Counted from the first letter of the stretch, positions 18,914 through 27,837 are shown. The stretch is 64,000 bases of DNA from Lactobacillus selangorensis (GCF_001437205.1 NZ_JQAZ01000003.1:166530-230529), one strand, 5' to 3'. The notes: generated from the sequence alone by a model not told the origin. Numbers and translations: made by a program.

Positions 18914-20546
18914 ACGAGGACTCGCATTATTTTTAGGGGGCATCATTTTCTTATATGGAATGATGCTCTTTTTTGTGAATGACAATTTACAGCAGGAGCA
19001 GCAGAAGCAGCTGCGGATCGACCTCAACGACTATCAGATGCTGCAGTCGGAGCACGTTGGAACGGCAGCCGTAGACAAATGGGCCGATCGAAATCGGGTC
19101 GCGATCGTCCTGCCGCAGGATCAAACGCAGCACGGCAAACAATTACGAACGTTTATGCGCCAAGATACACATAACCAAAAACTGCAGACGCGTTCGCACC
19201 GTGAATTGTGGCAAATCTCGTTGCAAGGCGCTCGTTCTGTGGCACTAGTGATGCCGCTGCAATTCAGCTGGCAGGAAAATCCGTCCTTATTTTGGGGACT
19301 GACAGCCGTTTATTTCTTGAGTATTCTCGTCCTGCTGGCCTGGTATCAGCAGCAGAAGGCCGCCCAGCGTGAAAAAATTGTCACGATTACGGAAAGTTTG
19401 GCGCATATCCGCCACCATCAGCGGCCGACACCGCTTCTAGTGCAGCGTTTTCCCGATTTGACGCCGCTTGTCAATGAGGTCCACCGGCTCGATCATTTTG
19501 TCCGGCACCAAACGGATAAACTCCGTTTGCGGCAGGACAGCTTTGACAACTTGATTGCCCATTTACCGATTGGGGTAATGCTGATCGATGCCGATGGGCA
19601 GGTGATTTTGCATAATCATGCGATGGAAACGTTGCTGGATGTCGATATTGCTGCTGACAAACATCCCTACGTTGATGATGTCAAAACATACACACTCAGT
19701 CGCATGATCGAACATACTTTGCGCGAACACAAAAATCACCACCACGAGATTCAACTGCTGCAGAATGAGGAAAAAGCGGTCGATGCCAACGTGATCGAAC
19801 TCGATTCTGTCAAGGCGCAGCAGCAGATTCTCGTCCTTTTGTATGATTTGACCGATATGCGCCGCATTGAACAGATGCAGCTCGATTTTGTCGGTAATGT
19901 CAGCCATGAATTGAAAACACCGATCACCGCCATCAGCGGCTTTGCCGAAACATTGTTGTCGGGGGCTCAGGATGATCCAGAAACTCGGGAACAGTTTCTG
20001 AAGATCATCTATGACGAAAGTCAGCACTTGAACCAATTGATTCAGGATATTCTGGCCCTGTCCCGGACCGATCGCAACCAGCATGGGCAGACACAGACGG
20101 TTCATGTTCAAGCGATGGTCAATAATGAACTTGGTCTTCTGCAGCAGCTGATTCAGCAGCGGGAGCTGACCGTTTCCGTCAAGGTGCCGGAACAGCTGAC
20201 TGTCCAGATCGAAGCAGCTAAGTTGGAACAGATCATTAAAAATTTAATTTATAATGCTGTTTTTTATAATCGCGACCATGGAAAGGTTACGATAGAGGCA
20301 GAGATAAAAGCGCAACAATTCTATTTCCGAGTTCAGGATACTGGAATCGGAATCGCTGCTGACGAACAGCCTCGTGTTTTCGAACGGTTCTATCGCGTCG
20401 ACAAGGCACGGGCCCGCAACAGTGGCGGAACGGGTCTCGGTCTGGCGATTGTTCAGGAAAACATCAAGTTTTTAGGTGGCCAGATTCGTCTGCAGAGTCA
20501 ACTTGGGGTTGGGAGCACCTTCAGTGTGGAATTACCGTTAGATTAA
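18900..20546 (+). CDS. phoR: Sensor histidine kinase (PhoR/PnpS type)
   Basis: A 548-residue membrane kinase. One helix at residues 8-25, an extracytoplasmic segment (~26-130), a second helix (~133-153), a linker, a PAS-like domain (~215-310; LPIGVMLIDADGQVILHN), the dimerisation/phosphotransfer helix with VSHELKTPI (H near 335), and the ATPase domain with NLIYNAVFYN, DTGIGIAAD and GGTGLGLAIV. Shine-Dalgarno GGAGG lies inside the end of phoP, and the two genes overlap by 14 bases. The partner regulator and pst operon indicate a phosphate-starvation role, possibly through contacts with PstB/PhoU. Confidence 0.92.
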   Translation: MLRNKRGLALFLGGIIFLYGMMLFFVNDNLQQEQQKQLRIDLNDYQMLQSEHVGTAAVDKWADRNRVAIVLPQDQTQHGKQLRTFMRQDTHNQKLQTRSHRELWQISLQGARSVALVMPLQFSWQENPSLFWGLTAVYFLSILVLLAWYQQQKAAQREKIVTITESLAHIRHHQRPTPLLVQRFPDLTPLVNEVHRLDHFVRHQTDKLRLRQDSFDNLIAHLPIGVMLIDADGQVILHNHAMETLLDVDIAADKHPYVDDVKTYTLSRMIEHTLREHKNHHHEIQLLQNEEKAVDANVIELDSVKAQQQILVLLYDLTDMRRIEQMQLDFVGNVSHELKTPITAISGFAETLLSGAQDDPETREQFLKIIYDESQHLNQLIQDILALSRTDRNQHGQTQTVHVQAMVNNELGLLQQLIQQRELTVSVKVPEQLTVQIEAAKLEQIIKNLIYNAVFYNRDHGKVTIEAEIKAQQFYFRVQDTGIGIAADEQPRVFERFYRVDKARARNSGGTGLGLAIVQENIKFLGGQIRLQSQLGVGSTFSVELPLD

Positions 20547-20561
20547 GGCTAAATGCAGTTT

Positions 20562-20620
20562 TTTACAAAACTTTTACATGCGGCGTGAACAGTCTTTACA
20601 ATCTTTTTTTAAAATAGAAT
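20562..20620 (+). promoter_or_regulatory. Pho-box-like repeats and promoter of the pst operon
   Basis: TTTACA occurs at 20562-20567, 20573-20578 and 20595-20600, with a degenerate unit in register at 20584. The 11-base period equals that of the PhoP box in Bacillus (TT[A/C/T]A[A/C]A with 5-base gaps). Possible -10 boxes are TAAAAT (20610-20615) and TAGAAT (20615-20620), with no good -35, as expected for an activated promoter. Confidence 0.75.
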
Positions 20621-20657
20621 TGTAGCAAACGAGGGGTTCAAGATGGAGGTAAGTCAT

Positions 20658-21527
20658 TTGAAAAAGCGTACGTGGTGGATGGCTGCCCTGTCAGTATGTA
20701 TCAGTGTCATACTGACAGGCTGCAGTTCAGAAAAAAATGCGCAACAAGCGTCGATCACGGCAGTCGGTTCGACGGCTTTGCAGCCGTTTGTGGAAGCAGC
20801 AGCCGAACAGTACACTTCTGATCATTATGGCGTGTTTGTGAACGTTCAGGGCGGCGGTTCTGGGACTGGCTTGAGCCAGATTCAGGAAGGCGCCGTTGCA
20901 ATTGGAAATTCCGATTTATTTGCGGAGGAAAAACCAGGAATCGATGCTAAAAAGCTGGTCGATCACAAGGTGGCCGCTGTCGGAATCACACCGATTGTCA
21001 ATAAAAAAGATGGCATTAAAAATTTAACTTTGAATCAATTACGGGATGTTTTTGCCGGCAAAATTAAGAACTGGAAGGAAGTCGGCGGAAAAGACATTCC
21101 GATTGTGCTGGTCAACCGTTCGCAGGGGAGCGGCACTCGTTCGACGTTCGAACGCTGGGTAATGCGAGGCAAACAGCCGGCGGCAGCGCAGGAACAAGAT
21201 TCGACTGGGATGGTCCGGCAGATCGTTTCGAGTACACCTGGGGCGATTAGTTATGTGGCCTTTACCTACGTTGATAAAACGGTGCAGTCGCTTTCGATCG
21301 ACAATGTGCAACCGCTCGATAAAAACGTCGAAAATAATACATGGCCAATCTGGTCGTATGAACACATGTATACGAAAGGTCAGCCGACGGGGTTGACGAA
21401 GAAATTTATGCAGTATGTCTTGTCGCCGTCCATTCAGGAATCGATTCTGCCGAAGATGGGTTACATCCCGATTTCACATATGCAGGTCAGTCGGGATGCT
21501 AACGGCCGGATTACGGCAGCAAAATGA
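20658..21527 (+). CDS. pstS: Phosphate ABC transporter substrate-binding lipoprotein
   Basis: PstS binds phosphate outside the membrane and delivers it to PstCA. I place the start at the TTG at 20658: GGAGGT (20645-20650) is then a Shine-Dalgarno with 7-base spacing. The longer frame from ATG 20643 would consume it. From the TTG, a lysine-rich n-region and hydrophobic core end in the lipobox LTGC, making C22 the lipidated residue. The mature part has GSTALQPFVEAAAE, GGSGTGLSQI and NRSQGSGTRSTF, which form the phosphate cleft. First gene of a six-gene operon. Confidence 0.95.
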   Translation: MKKRTWWMAALSVCISVILTGCSSEKNAQQASITAVGSTALQPFVEAAAEQYTSDHYGVFVNVQGGGSGTGLSQIQEGAVAIGNSDLFAEEKPGIDAKKLVDHKVAAVGITPIVNKKDGIKNLTLNQLRDVFAGKIKNWKEVGGKDIPIVLVNRSQGSGTRSTFERWVMRGKQPAAAQEQDSTGMVRQIVSSTPGAISYVAFTYVDKTVQSLSIDNVQPLDKNVENNTWPIWSYEHMYTKGQPTGLTKKFMQYVLSPSIQESILPKMGYIPISHMQVSRDANGRITAAK

Positions 21528-21540
21528 GGAGGGCTGAAAA

Positions 21541-22461
21541 TTGGATCCAATTAAAGAAAGCTTATTAAAAACGTCCAAAGCAGCCAAAAAGGAAAAGAAG
21601 GGGAAATTGATCAGCGAGTTTTGCATCGCCCTGATCATCATTGCCGTTGTGGCAATCTTCTACTTCGTGGCTTCCAAAGGGCTCGCCACATTCTTTACGA
21701 ATAAGATCAACCTCTGGGATTTCCTGACCAAAACGGATTGGAACCCGGGCGTCAAAGATAGCCATGGCCACCCAGAAGTCGGCGCTTTGCCGATGATTGT
21801 CGGTTCGTTCGGGGTTACTTTCTTATCAGCAATCGTGGCGACACCATTTGCAATTGGAACGGCGATTTTCATGACCGAAATTTCGCCTAAACGTGGCTAC
21901 CGCATTATGCAGCCGGTGACGGAATTGCTAGTCGGAATTCCGTCCGTTGTCTATGGATTTATCGGTTTGTCCGTTGTAGTTCCATTCATTCGGCGGACGT
22001 TCGGTGGTTCGGGTTTTGGGATTTTGTCCGGGACCTTTGTCCTGTTTGTCATGATTCTGCCGACGGTCACGTCGATGAGTGTGGATGCGCTGAAGGCGGT
22101 GCCTCGTCATTATCGGGAGGCCTCCTTAGCTTTGGGAGCGACTCGGTGGCAAACGATTTATCGAGTTGTGTTACGGGCCGCAACGCCCGGCATTCTGACT
22201 GGGATTGTGTTCGGGATGGCCAGAGCCTTTGGGGAAGCGTTGGCTGTCCAGATGGTCATCGGGAATGCGGCTTTGCTGCCGAAAAACCTGATTTCACCGG
22301 CGTCTACCTTAACTAGTGTGCTGACCTCAGGAATCGGAAATACCGTCATGGGGTCGCTGCAGAATAATGCATTATGGTCCTTAGCATTACTGTTACTGTT
22401 GATGTCGCTGTTCTTTAACTTAGTTGTTCGGTGGATTGGAAAGCGGGGTGCCGTTAAATGA
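21541..22461 (+). CDS. pstC: Phosphate ABC transporter permease PstC
   Basis: A 306-residue integral membrane subunit with six main helices. The cytoplasmic coupling loop EAA motif reads YREASLALGATRWQTIYRVV (about residues 190-209). TTG start (21541) behind GAGGAGGG. Overlaps pstA by 4 bases. It forms the translocation pore with PstA and is driven by PstB. An extended N-terminal cytoplasmic tail (lysine-rich) precedes the first helix at about residue 25. Confidence 0.95.
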   Translation: MDPIKESLLKTSKAAKKEKKGKLISEFCIALIIIAVVAIFYFVASKGLATFFTNKINLWDFLTKTDWNPGVKDSHGHPEVGALPMIVGSFGVTFLSAIVATPFAIGTAIFMTEISPKRGYRIMQPVTELLVGIPSVVYGFIGLSVVVPFIRRTFGGSGFGILSGTFVLFVMILPTVTSMSVDALKAVPRHYREASLALGATRWQTIYRVVLRAATPGILTGIVFGMARAFGEALAVQMVIGNAALLPKNLISPASTLTSVLTSGIGNTVMGSLQNNALWSLALLLLLMSLFFNLVVRWIGKRGAVK

Positions 22462-23342
22462 ATTCAAAAAAATGGGATAAAGTGGCTACTGCGGTGTTAT
22501 ATGCCGTTGCCCTGTTCATTATCGTCATCCTGTTCACCTTGCTGGCCTACATTCTGATTCAAGGTCTGCCGCATGTGACGTGGCATTTTCTGACAAGTCC
22601 GGCCAAAGCCTTTACTAAAGGCGGCGGGATTGGGATTCAGTTATTCAACTCGTTTTACTTGCTGTTTTTGTCAATGCTGATTTCGGTTCCGATTTCGATT
22701 GGCGCCGGCATTTATTTAGCCGAATATGCGCCGAAAAATTGGGTCACCGACCTGCTTCGGAATGCAATTGAAATTTTGAGTTCTTTGCCGTCCGTTGTCG
22801 TTGGTTTATTTGGTTTCTTGGTTTTCGTTTTGCAATTTGGATTTGGATTCTCGATTTTATCGGGGGCATTGGCATTGACGTTGTTCAATTTGCCGCTGCT
22901 GACTCGGAACGTCGAAGATTCATTGGAAGCTGTCAGTTTCTCGCAGGTTGAAGCCGGCATGGGACTTGGTTTGTCACGGTGGACCACCGTCTTGCACATT
23001 ATTTTGCCGGAAGCCTTGCCAGGGATTATCACTGGGATGATTTTAGGCGCTGGCCGTGTCTTTGGGGAAGCTGCTGCTTTAATCTACACCGCTGGGCAGA
23101 GTGCACCTGCACTCGATTTTACCAACTGGAATCCGTTTTACATTGCCAGTCCGCTGAATCCGATGCGGCCTGCTGAAACCTTAGCCGTTCATATTTGGAA
23201 GATCAACTCTGAAGGAATTATGCCGGATGCGACCGCTGTTTCGGCGGGTTCCTCAGCCGTCCTTGTGCTCGCTGTTTTGTTATTCAACTTGGCGGCACGT
23301 GTGATCGGCAATCGAATCTACAAGAAATTAACGGCAGAATAG
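22458..23342 (+). CDS. pstA: Phosphate ABC transporter permease PstA
   Basis: A 294-residue permease with six predicted helices. Its EAA-type loop is near residues 158-177 (SQVEAGMGLGLSRWTTVLHI), then ILPEALPGIITG. ATG overlaps the pstC stop. It pairs with PstC in the pore. The gene is followed after 13 bases by pstB1, with a Shine-Dalgarno GAGGGAG. Confidence 0.95.
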   Translation: MNSKKWDKVATAVLYAVALFIIVILFTLLAYILIQGLPHVTWHFLTSPAKAFTKGGGIGIQLFNSFYLLFLSMLISVPISIGAGIYLAEYAPKNWVTDLLRNAIEILSSLPSVVVGLFGFLVFVLQFGFGFSILSGALALTLFNLPLLTRNVEDSLEAVSFSQVEAGMGLGLSRWTTVLHIILPEALPGIITGMILGAGRVFGEAAALIYTAGQSAPALDFTNWNPFYIASPLNPMRPAETLAVHIWKINSEGIMPDATAVSAGSSAVLVLAVLLFNLAARVIGNRIYKKLTAE

Positions 23343-23355
23343 AGAGGGAGTCAGC

Positions 23356-24165
23356 ATGGATAATTATTCGTTAGATGACATCTACATCAAACCTTTGGAT
23401 TCCAAAGAGCATGAGCTCGCCCTTTCAACGGAAGATCTCAAGGTTTATTATGGGGATAAAGAAGCAATTCATGATGTCTCATTACCGTTTGAACGCTACA
23501 AGATCACCGCTTTAATCGGGGCATCCGGCTCTGGCAAATCGACCTATCTGCGGTCGTTGAACCGTATGAATGATTTAATTCCAGGGGCCCGTGTCGATGG
23601 CAAAATTATGTATCGGGACCTCAATATCAATAGTGCCAAAGTGGATGTCTATGAGATGCGCAAGCATATCGGCATGGTCTTCCAGCAGCCGAATCCATTT
23701 GCCAAATCAATTTATGACAATATTACGTTTGCACCCCGCCAGTTTGGCGAAAAGAATAAAGAGAAGCTTGATGAAATGGTCGAGCAGACGTTGAAACAAG
23801 CTGCTTTATGGGACCAGGTCAAGGATAAACTGCATACGAGCGCTTTAGCTTTATCTGGCGGCCAGCAGCAGCGGCTCTGTATCGCTCGTGCGATTGCTTT
23901 GCAGCCGGATATTCTCTTAATGGATGAACCGGCTTCGGCATTGGACCCGATTTCGACGTCAAAAGTTGAAGATACGTTGATGCAGCTGAAGGACCAATAT
24001 ACGATTATCATCGTGACACATAATATGCAGCAGGCCGCCCGCATCAGCGACTACACCGCCTTTTTCTACAGCGGCAAGGCACTTGAATTCGATGATACGA
24101 AGACGATTTTTACCTCGCCGCGAATCAAGGCGACGAATGATTACGTTTCTGGGCATTTCGGTTAG
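23356..24165 (+). CDS. pstB: Phosphate ABC transporter ATP-binding protein PstB (copy 1)
   Basis: A 269-residue ABC ATPase. Walker [10 protein letters not shown] (residues ~56-64), Q-loop [11 protein letters not shown], signature LSGGQQQR, Walker [14 protein letters not shown] and switch histidine VTHNMQ. The N-terminus is longer than copy 2 by about 15 residues. Two pstB genes in tandem are common in lactobacilli and streptococci; whether they act together or as alternatives cannot be told from sequence. Confidence 0.95.
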   Translation: MDNYSLDDIYIKPLDSKEHELALSTEDLKVYYGDKEAIHDVSLPFERYKITALIGASGSGKSTYLRSLNRMNDLIPGARVDGKIMYRDLNINSAKVDVYEMRKHIGMVFQQPNPFAKSIYDNITFAPRQFGEKNKEKLDEMVEQTLKQAALWDQVKDKLHTSALALSGGQQQRLCIARAIALQPDILLMDEPASALDPISTSKVEDTLMQLKDQYTIIIVTHNMQQAARISDYTAFFYSGKALEFDDTKTIFTSPRIKATNDYVSGHFG

Positions 24166-24176
24166 GAGGACACACA

Positions 24177-24944
24177 ATGGCAACTGAAAAAGAAAAAATT
24201 ATCACGACCAGCGATGTCCACCTTTTTTATGGCAAAACAGAGGCCTTGAAGGGAATTAGCCTTGATTTCAACAAAAATGAAATTACCGCTTTAATCGGCC
24301 CCTCTGGCTGTGGCAAGTCGACTTATCTGCGGACGCTAAATCGGATGAATGACCTGATTCCGAATGTGACAATCACTGGGACCGTTAAACTAGGCACGCA
24401 GAATATTTATGCACCGGATACGGATGTCGTTGAGTTGCGGAAGGATGTCGGAATGGTGTTTCAGCAGCCGTTGCCTTTTCCATTCTCAATTTATGATAAT
24501 GTTATCTATGGGCTCCGTTTAGCCGGCGTCAAGGATCGCCAGGTGCTCGATCAGGCAGTCGAAACCAGTTTGAAACAGGCCGCTGTGTGGGACGATGTCA
24601 AAGATAAACTTCATGAAAGTGCCTTGTCGCTTTCGGGCGGCCAGCAGCAGCGGGTCTGCATTGCCCGTGTTTTGGCGGCCAAACCGAAAGTAATCCTGAT
24701 GGATGAACCGACGTCAGCGCTTGATCCGATTTCAACGGCCAAAATTGAAAATATGCTGCTGGAACTCCGGGATGATTATACGATTATTCTGGTCACCCAT
24801 AGCATGCACCAGGCGTCACGGATTTCGGATCGAACCGCATTTTTCTTGCAGGGCGAACTCATTGAAGCTGATGCTACTAAGAAGATTTTCATGGATCCAA
24901 GCAAAAAACAGACGGAAGACTATATTACGGGACGATTTGGTTAG
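24177..24944 (+). CDS. pstB2: Phosphate ABC transporter ATP-binding protein PstB (copy 2)
   Basis: A 255-residue ABC ATPase. Walker [10 protein letters not shown] (~40-48), [12 protein letters not shown]-loop, LSGGQQQR signature, [13 protein letters not shown]alker B and VTHSMH. It is clearly paralogous to the preceding gene but diverged across the whole length, so the duplication is old. It is 12 bases downstream of copy 1 and 14 bases upstream of phoU. Confidence 0.95.
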   Translation: MATEKEKIITTSDVHLFYGKTEALKGISLDFNKNEITALIGPSGCGKSTYLRTLNRMNDLIPNVTITGTVKLGTQNIYAPDTDVVELRKDVGMVFQQPLPFPFSIYDNVIYGLRLAGVKDRQVLDQAVETSLKQAAVWDDVKDKLHESALSLSGGQQQRVCIARVLAAKPKVILMDEPTSALDPISTAKIENMLLELRDDYTIILVTHSMHQASRISDRTAFFLQGELIEADATKKIFMDPSKKQTEDYITGRFG

Positions 24945-24958
24945 GAGGAAATACAACC

Positions 24959-25636
24959 ATGCGGCGAATGTTTGAAGACGAACTCAAGGACCTCCATGTC
25001 CGCTTTTCGGAAATGGGCATGATGGTGAATGAGGCCGTTTATAAGTCGGTCAAATCTTTTATCAATCACGATAAGGATTTGGCACGACAAGTCATCAAAG
25101 ACGATCATAAGATCAACGAACGTGAGATGGATTTGGAAAATCGCAGTTTTGAAATGGTGGCTTTGCAGCAGCCCGTCACAACGGATCTCCGGCTGATCGT
25201 GACCGTCATGAAAGCCAGTTCTGATTTGGAAAGAATGGGCGATCATGCGGTCAGCATTGCTAAATCAACCATTCGGGTCAAAGGCAATACCCGTGTGCCA
25301 GCCATTGAAAAAGATCTCGGTGAAATGGCCGGGGTCGTCAAGAAAATGGTCGAAGAGTCACTTGATGCTTATGTGAAGGAACAAGCTGATCGTGCCGTTA
25401 AAATTGCCGATGAAGACCATCACGTCAACCATTATTCACGGAAGATTTACGAACAGTGCATCAAGAATATGCAGGATGATCCTGATACGGTGGTCGGCAG
25501 TATGGATTATATGCTGGTTGCCAGCTATCTGGAACGAATCGGCGATTATGTCACCAATATCTGCGAATGGGTCGTTTACCTGAAGAAGGGCAAGCTCGTC
25601 GAACTCAATTCGAATGCCAAAGAAGATAATTTCTAA
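24959..25636 (+). CDS. phoU: Phosphate transport regulator PhoU
   Basis: A 225-residue all-alpha protein of two PhoU repeats. Each three-helix repeat has an E/D-x3-D metal-binding motif, visible as DLERMGDHAVSIA in the first and YLERIGDYVTNIC in the second. PhoU damps Pst uptake and PhoR signalling when phosphate is ample. Shine-Dalgarno AGGAGG precedes the ATG. It ends the operon, followed by a terminator. Confidence 0.95.
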   Translation: MRRMFEDELKDLHVRFSEMGMMVNEAVYKSVKSFINHDKDLARQVIKDDHKINEREMDLENRSFEMVALQQPVTTDLRLIVTVMKASSDLERMGDHAVSIAKSTIRVKGNTRVPAIEKDLGEMAGVVKKMVEESLDAYVKEQADRAVKIADEDHHVNHYSRKIYEQCIKNMQDDPDTVVGSMDYMLVASYLERIGDYVTNICEWVVYLKKGKLVELNSNAKEDNF

Positions 25637-25639
25637 ACA

Positions 25640-25683
25640 AGGGATTTAAGATCGTTGCCAAACGATTTTAAATCCTTTTTTAA
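25640..25683 (+). terminator. Terminator after phoU
   Basis: A 15-bp stem (one G-U pair), GATTTAAGATCGTT with its complement, short loop, then TTTTTTT. Confidence 0.88.
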
Positions 25684-25687
25684 TCTT

Positions 25688-25731
25688 TTTTACGAACAAA
25701 AATAATATCAAAATATAAATAGTTCGTAATT
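25688..25731. promoter_or_regulatory. Inverted PurBox-like pair upstream of purine permease
   Basis: Plus strand 25688-25700 (TTTTACGAACAAA) matches AWWWCCGAACWWT at 10 of 13 positions. Minus strand 25731-25719 (AATTACGAACTAT) matches at 12 of 13. The boxes face each other with 18 bases between, close to the 16-17 of Bacillus PurR operators. Confidence 0.6.
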
Positions 25732-25736
25732 AACTC

Positions 25737-25764
25737 TTGAAACGAATTATGAGTGTGATATATT
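25737..25764 (+). promoter_or_regulatory. Promoter of purine permease
   Basis: TTGAAA (25737-25742), 16-base spacer, TATATT (25759-25764); TATTAT at 25761-25766 with 18-base spacing is an alternative. It begins 6 bases after the second PurBox-like site. Confidence 0.65.
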
Positions 25765-25770
25765 ATGTAT

Positions 25771-25872
25771 GTAGCCAATAAAAGGCGAATAATTATCCGA
25801 GGAATTGATCATTCCATTCGGCTTTGGTTTAGCTAAACCTCACGTGTCATAAATCAGAATACGATAGGGGTT
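25771..25872 (+). other. Structured 5' leader of purine permease, class unknown
   Basis: About 100 bases with a stem CCGA-GGAAT/ATTCC-AT-TCGG (25797-25821) and a perfect palindrome GGTTTAGCTAAACC (25826-25839). It lacks the GTTTCTACC, CCGTAAA and GACTA blocks of purine riboswitches, and has no T-run after the hairpins. Confidence 0.45.
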
Positions 25873-25878
25873 TTGAAT

Positions 25879-27336
25879 TTGGATTCATTTTTCGGTTTAA
25901 AAAAAGCGGGCACGACTGTCGGGACGGAAATCAGTGCCGGCGTGACCACATTCTTTGCGATGTCTTACATCCTCTTTGTGAATCCAGAAATTTTAGGACA
26001 AACGGGGATGCCGACCCAAGCCATTTTCTTAGCGACCATTATCGCTTCAGCCACTGGGACCTTGGTGATGGGCTTATTTGCCAACGTTCCCTATGCCTTG
26101 GCACCAGGAATGGGGCTCAATGCCTTCTTTACATACACGGTGGTCATGGGGCTGGGATTTCGGTGGCAGCAGGCGTTAGCACTCGTCTTCTTCTGCGGTG
26201 TGATCAATATCATTATTACCGTAACTAAAATTCGGAAGATGCTAATCACCGCCATTCCGGAACTCTTGCAGCTCGCGATTAGCGGCGGGATTGGTGCCTT
26301 CGTGGCTTATGCCGGTTTGAAGAATGCCAATTTGCTCAAGTTTACAATGAGTCCGGATAATATTATGACGATTAACGGCAAAGCTTATTCAGCCGCACAG
26401 CATCTTTATCATGGTGCCATTACTTCGGTTGTCGGTGGCGGCGGAGTCACACCGGCTTTGCAGAATTTCGATACGGCCAGTATTTGTTTAGCTCTGATTG
26501 GGTTAGTCATTACCGTCATCTTGCAAGTCAAACACGTTCCCGCCGGCATCCTGATTGGGATTATCTTAACCACTATTATTGGGATTCCAATGGGCGTTAC
26601 GAGTTTGCATTTTTCCAGCAGTTATTCCTTAGGCGCATCAATTCATTCCTTAGGAACCACCTTCTTGGCTGCTTTTTCACAAAAGGGAATGGGCAGTCTC
26701 TTCACCAGTCCGCATCGAATCTTATTAGTCTGTGTCACGATCTTATCCTTTAGTTTATCCGATATTTTCGATTCGCTGGGAACTTTCATCGGCACTGGCC
26801 GTCAGACCGGAATTTTTGCCGGTGAAGAAGAAATGCGTTTGGAACAAGAACCTGGTTTCAAATCCAAACTCGACAAAGCCTTGTTTGCCGATTCAATCGC
26901 CACTGGGGTCGGTTCGTTATTTGGGACTTCCAACATTACGACTTACGTTGAAAGTGCGACTGGAATCAGCGTCGGCGGCCGGACAGGGCTGACTAGTGTC
27001 GTGGTAGCTATCTTATTCATGCTGAGTGCTTTTGCCGCACCATTACTGGCCGTGATTCCAGCGGTTGCAACTGCGCCAGCTTTGATTATCGTCGGGATTA
27101 TGATGATGAGTTCCTTTAACAAGATTCCTTGGGAGAAACTCGAGGCAGCAATTCCAGCCTTTATGACTTCATTGATGATGGCGTTCTGCTACAATATCAC
27201 CTATGGGATTGCCGCAGGATTTATCTTCTATTGCATTATTCAGACTGTTTTAGGACGGGCCAAGGAAGTCCATCCGCTGATTTGGATTGTTTCAGCCCTA
27301 TTCGTCATCAACTTTACCGTTCTGGCATTGATTTAA
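25879..27336 (+). CDS. NCS2-family purine permease (guanine/hypoxanthine, PbuG/AzgA-like)
   Basis: A ~485-residue, 12-14 helix permease. It starts DSFFGLKKAGTTVGTEISAG, typical of the AzgA/PbuG branch, and has FAMSYILFVNPEIL, APGMGLNAFFTY, the SISCGGIGAF-like segment AISGGIGAFVAYAGL, FSLSDIFDSLGTFIG and GTSNITTYVESATGI. These match guanine/hypoxanthine transporters rather than xanthine or uracil ones. The frame opens at TTG 25873, but TAGGGG (25865-25870) is better spaced for the TTG at 25879. Upstream PurBox-like sites support regulation by PurR. Exact substrate needs assay. Confidence 0.9.
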   Translation: MDSFFGLKKAGTTVGTEISAGVTTFFAMSYILFVNPEILGQTGMPTQAIFLATIIASATGTLVMGLFANVPYALAPGMGLNAFFTYTVVMGLGFRWQQALALVFFCGVINIIITVTKIRKMLITAIPELLQLAISGGIGAFVAYAGLKNANLLKFTMSPDNIMTINGKAYSAAQHLYHGAITSVVGGGGVTPALQNFDTASICLALIGLVITVILQVKHVPAGILIGIILTTIIGIPMGVTSLHFSSSYSLGASIHSLGTTFLAAFSQKGMGSLFTSPHRILLVCVTILSFSLSDIFDSLGTFIGTGRQTGIFAGEEEMRLEQEPGFKSKLDKALFADSIATGVGSLFGTSNITTYVESATGISVGGRTGLTSVVVAILFMLSAFAAPLLAVIPAVATAPALIIVGIMMMSSFNKIPWEKLEAAIPAFMTSLMMAFCYNITYGIAAGFIFYCIIQTVLGRAKEVHPLIWIVSALFVINFTVLALI

Positions 27337-27374
27337 ACAATTGGTTTTGTAAATACTCCTAAATATAAATACAC

Positions 27375-27421
27375 AAACGTCTTTCCAGTGAAAATGGCAT
27401 TTTGCTGGACAGGCGTTTTTT
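27375..27421 (+). terminator. Terminator after purine permease
   Basis: A long composite hairpin: AACGTC/GGCGTT at the base, CCAG/CTGG, then AAAAT/ATTTT around a 3-base loop, with TTTTTT after. Confidence 0.88.
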
Positions 27422-27837
27422 GGATGTGGTTCAATGTGATTTGGGAGCGGATTACGCCGTCAAAGGCCTGTTTCACGCTCTGTCTTAAACGCGTTCCAAG
27501 AAGCTGATGGCTGCATTTAAGCTGCTTTGTCCTAAATCCCACCAAACGGGATTTTCGTCCAAAGCATTCATCACCCGCTTCTTGTCACGCTCTGTCTTAA
27601 ACGCGTTCAGAGGGCCTGATTCCTTGCGTTTAACGTCCTTTTCCTTGTGACCTAGGTTCGAGTCACGACGTCAAAGGCCTGTTAATCCGCCGGAATCAAC
27701 CGTCCCTTTTCACGCTCTGTCTTTTTGCTGAATAAAAATCAACCTTTGGACCTATGCTTTTTCGTTAAAACTTTTGCATAATAGAAGCATCGAAAGAATC
27801 ACATTCCTAATGAATCATTAAACGGAGGTTACACACC
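27422..27837. other. Non-coding region with direct repeats
   Basis: Together with the terminator, 501 bases separate the permease from the lia-like cluster. I find no credible gene; a 70-residue minus-strand frame lacks a ribosome site and recognisable features. The region contains the repeats listed separately, and a Shine-Dalgarno (CGGAGGTT) for the next gene. No clean promoter could be assigned. Confidence 0.7.
27459..27724. repeat. Intergenic direct-repeat cluster
   Basis: Unit A (24 bases, starting TCACGCTCTGTCTTAAACGC) is perfect at 27473-27496 and 27585-27608; its first 14 bases recur at 27710-27723. Unit B (GTCAAAGGCCTGTT) occurs at 27459-27472 and 27670-27683. In the first copy B abuts A directly. 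The sequences between are not repeated. No terminal inverted repeats, so not an obvious insertion sequence. Confidence 0.8.

Noticed and set aside
25771..25872. Purine riboswitch
   Set aside because: Expected core blocks (GTTTCTACC, CCGTAAA, GACTA) are absent from the leader, despite the downstream purine permease.
27333..27545. 70-codon minus-strand frame after the purine permease
   Set aside because: It overlaps a terminator and repeat unit A, with no ribosome site or family text.
27459..27724. CRISPR array
   Set aside because: Only two or three repeats with unequal spacing of about 90-110 bases, no palindrome in the unit, no cas genes nearby.
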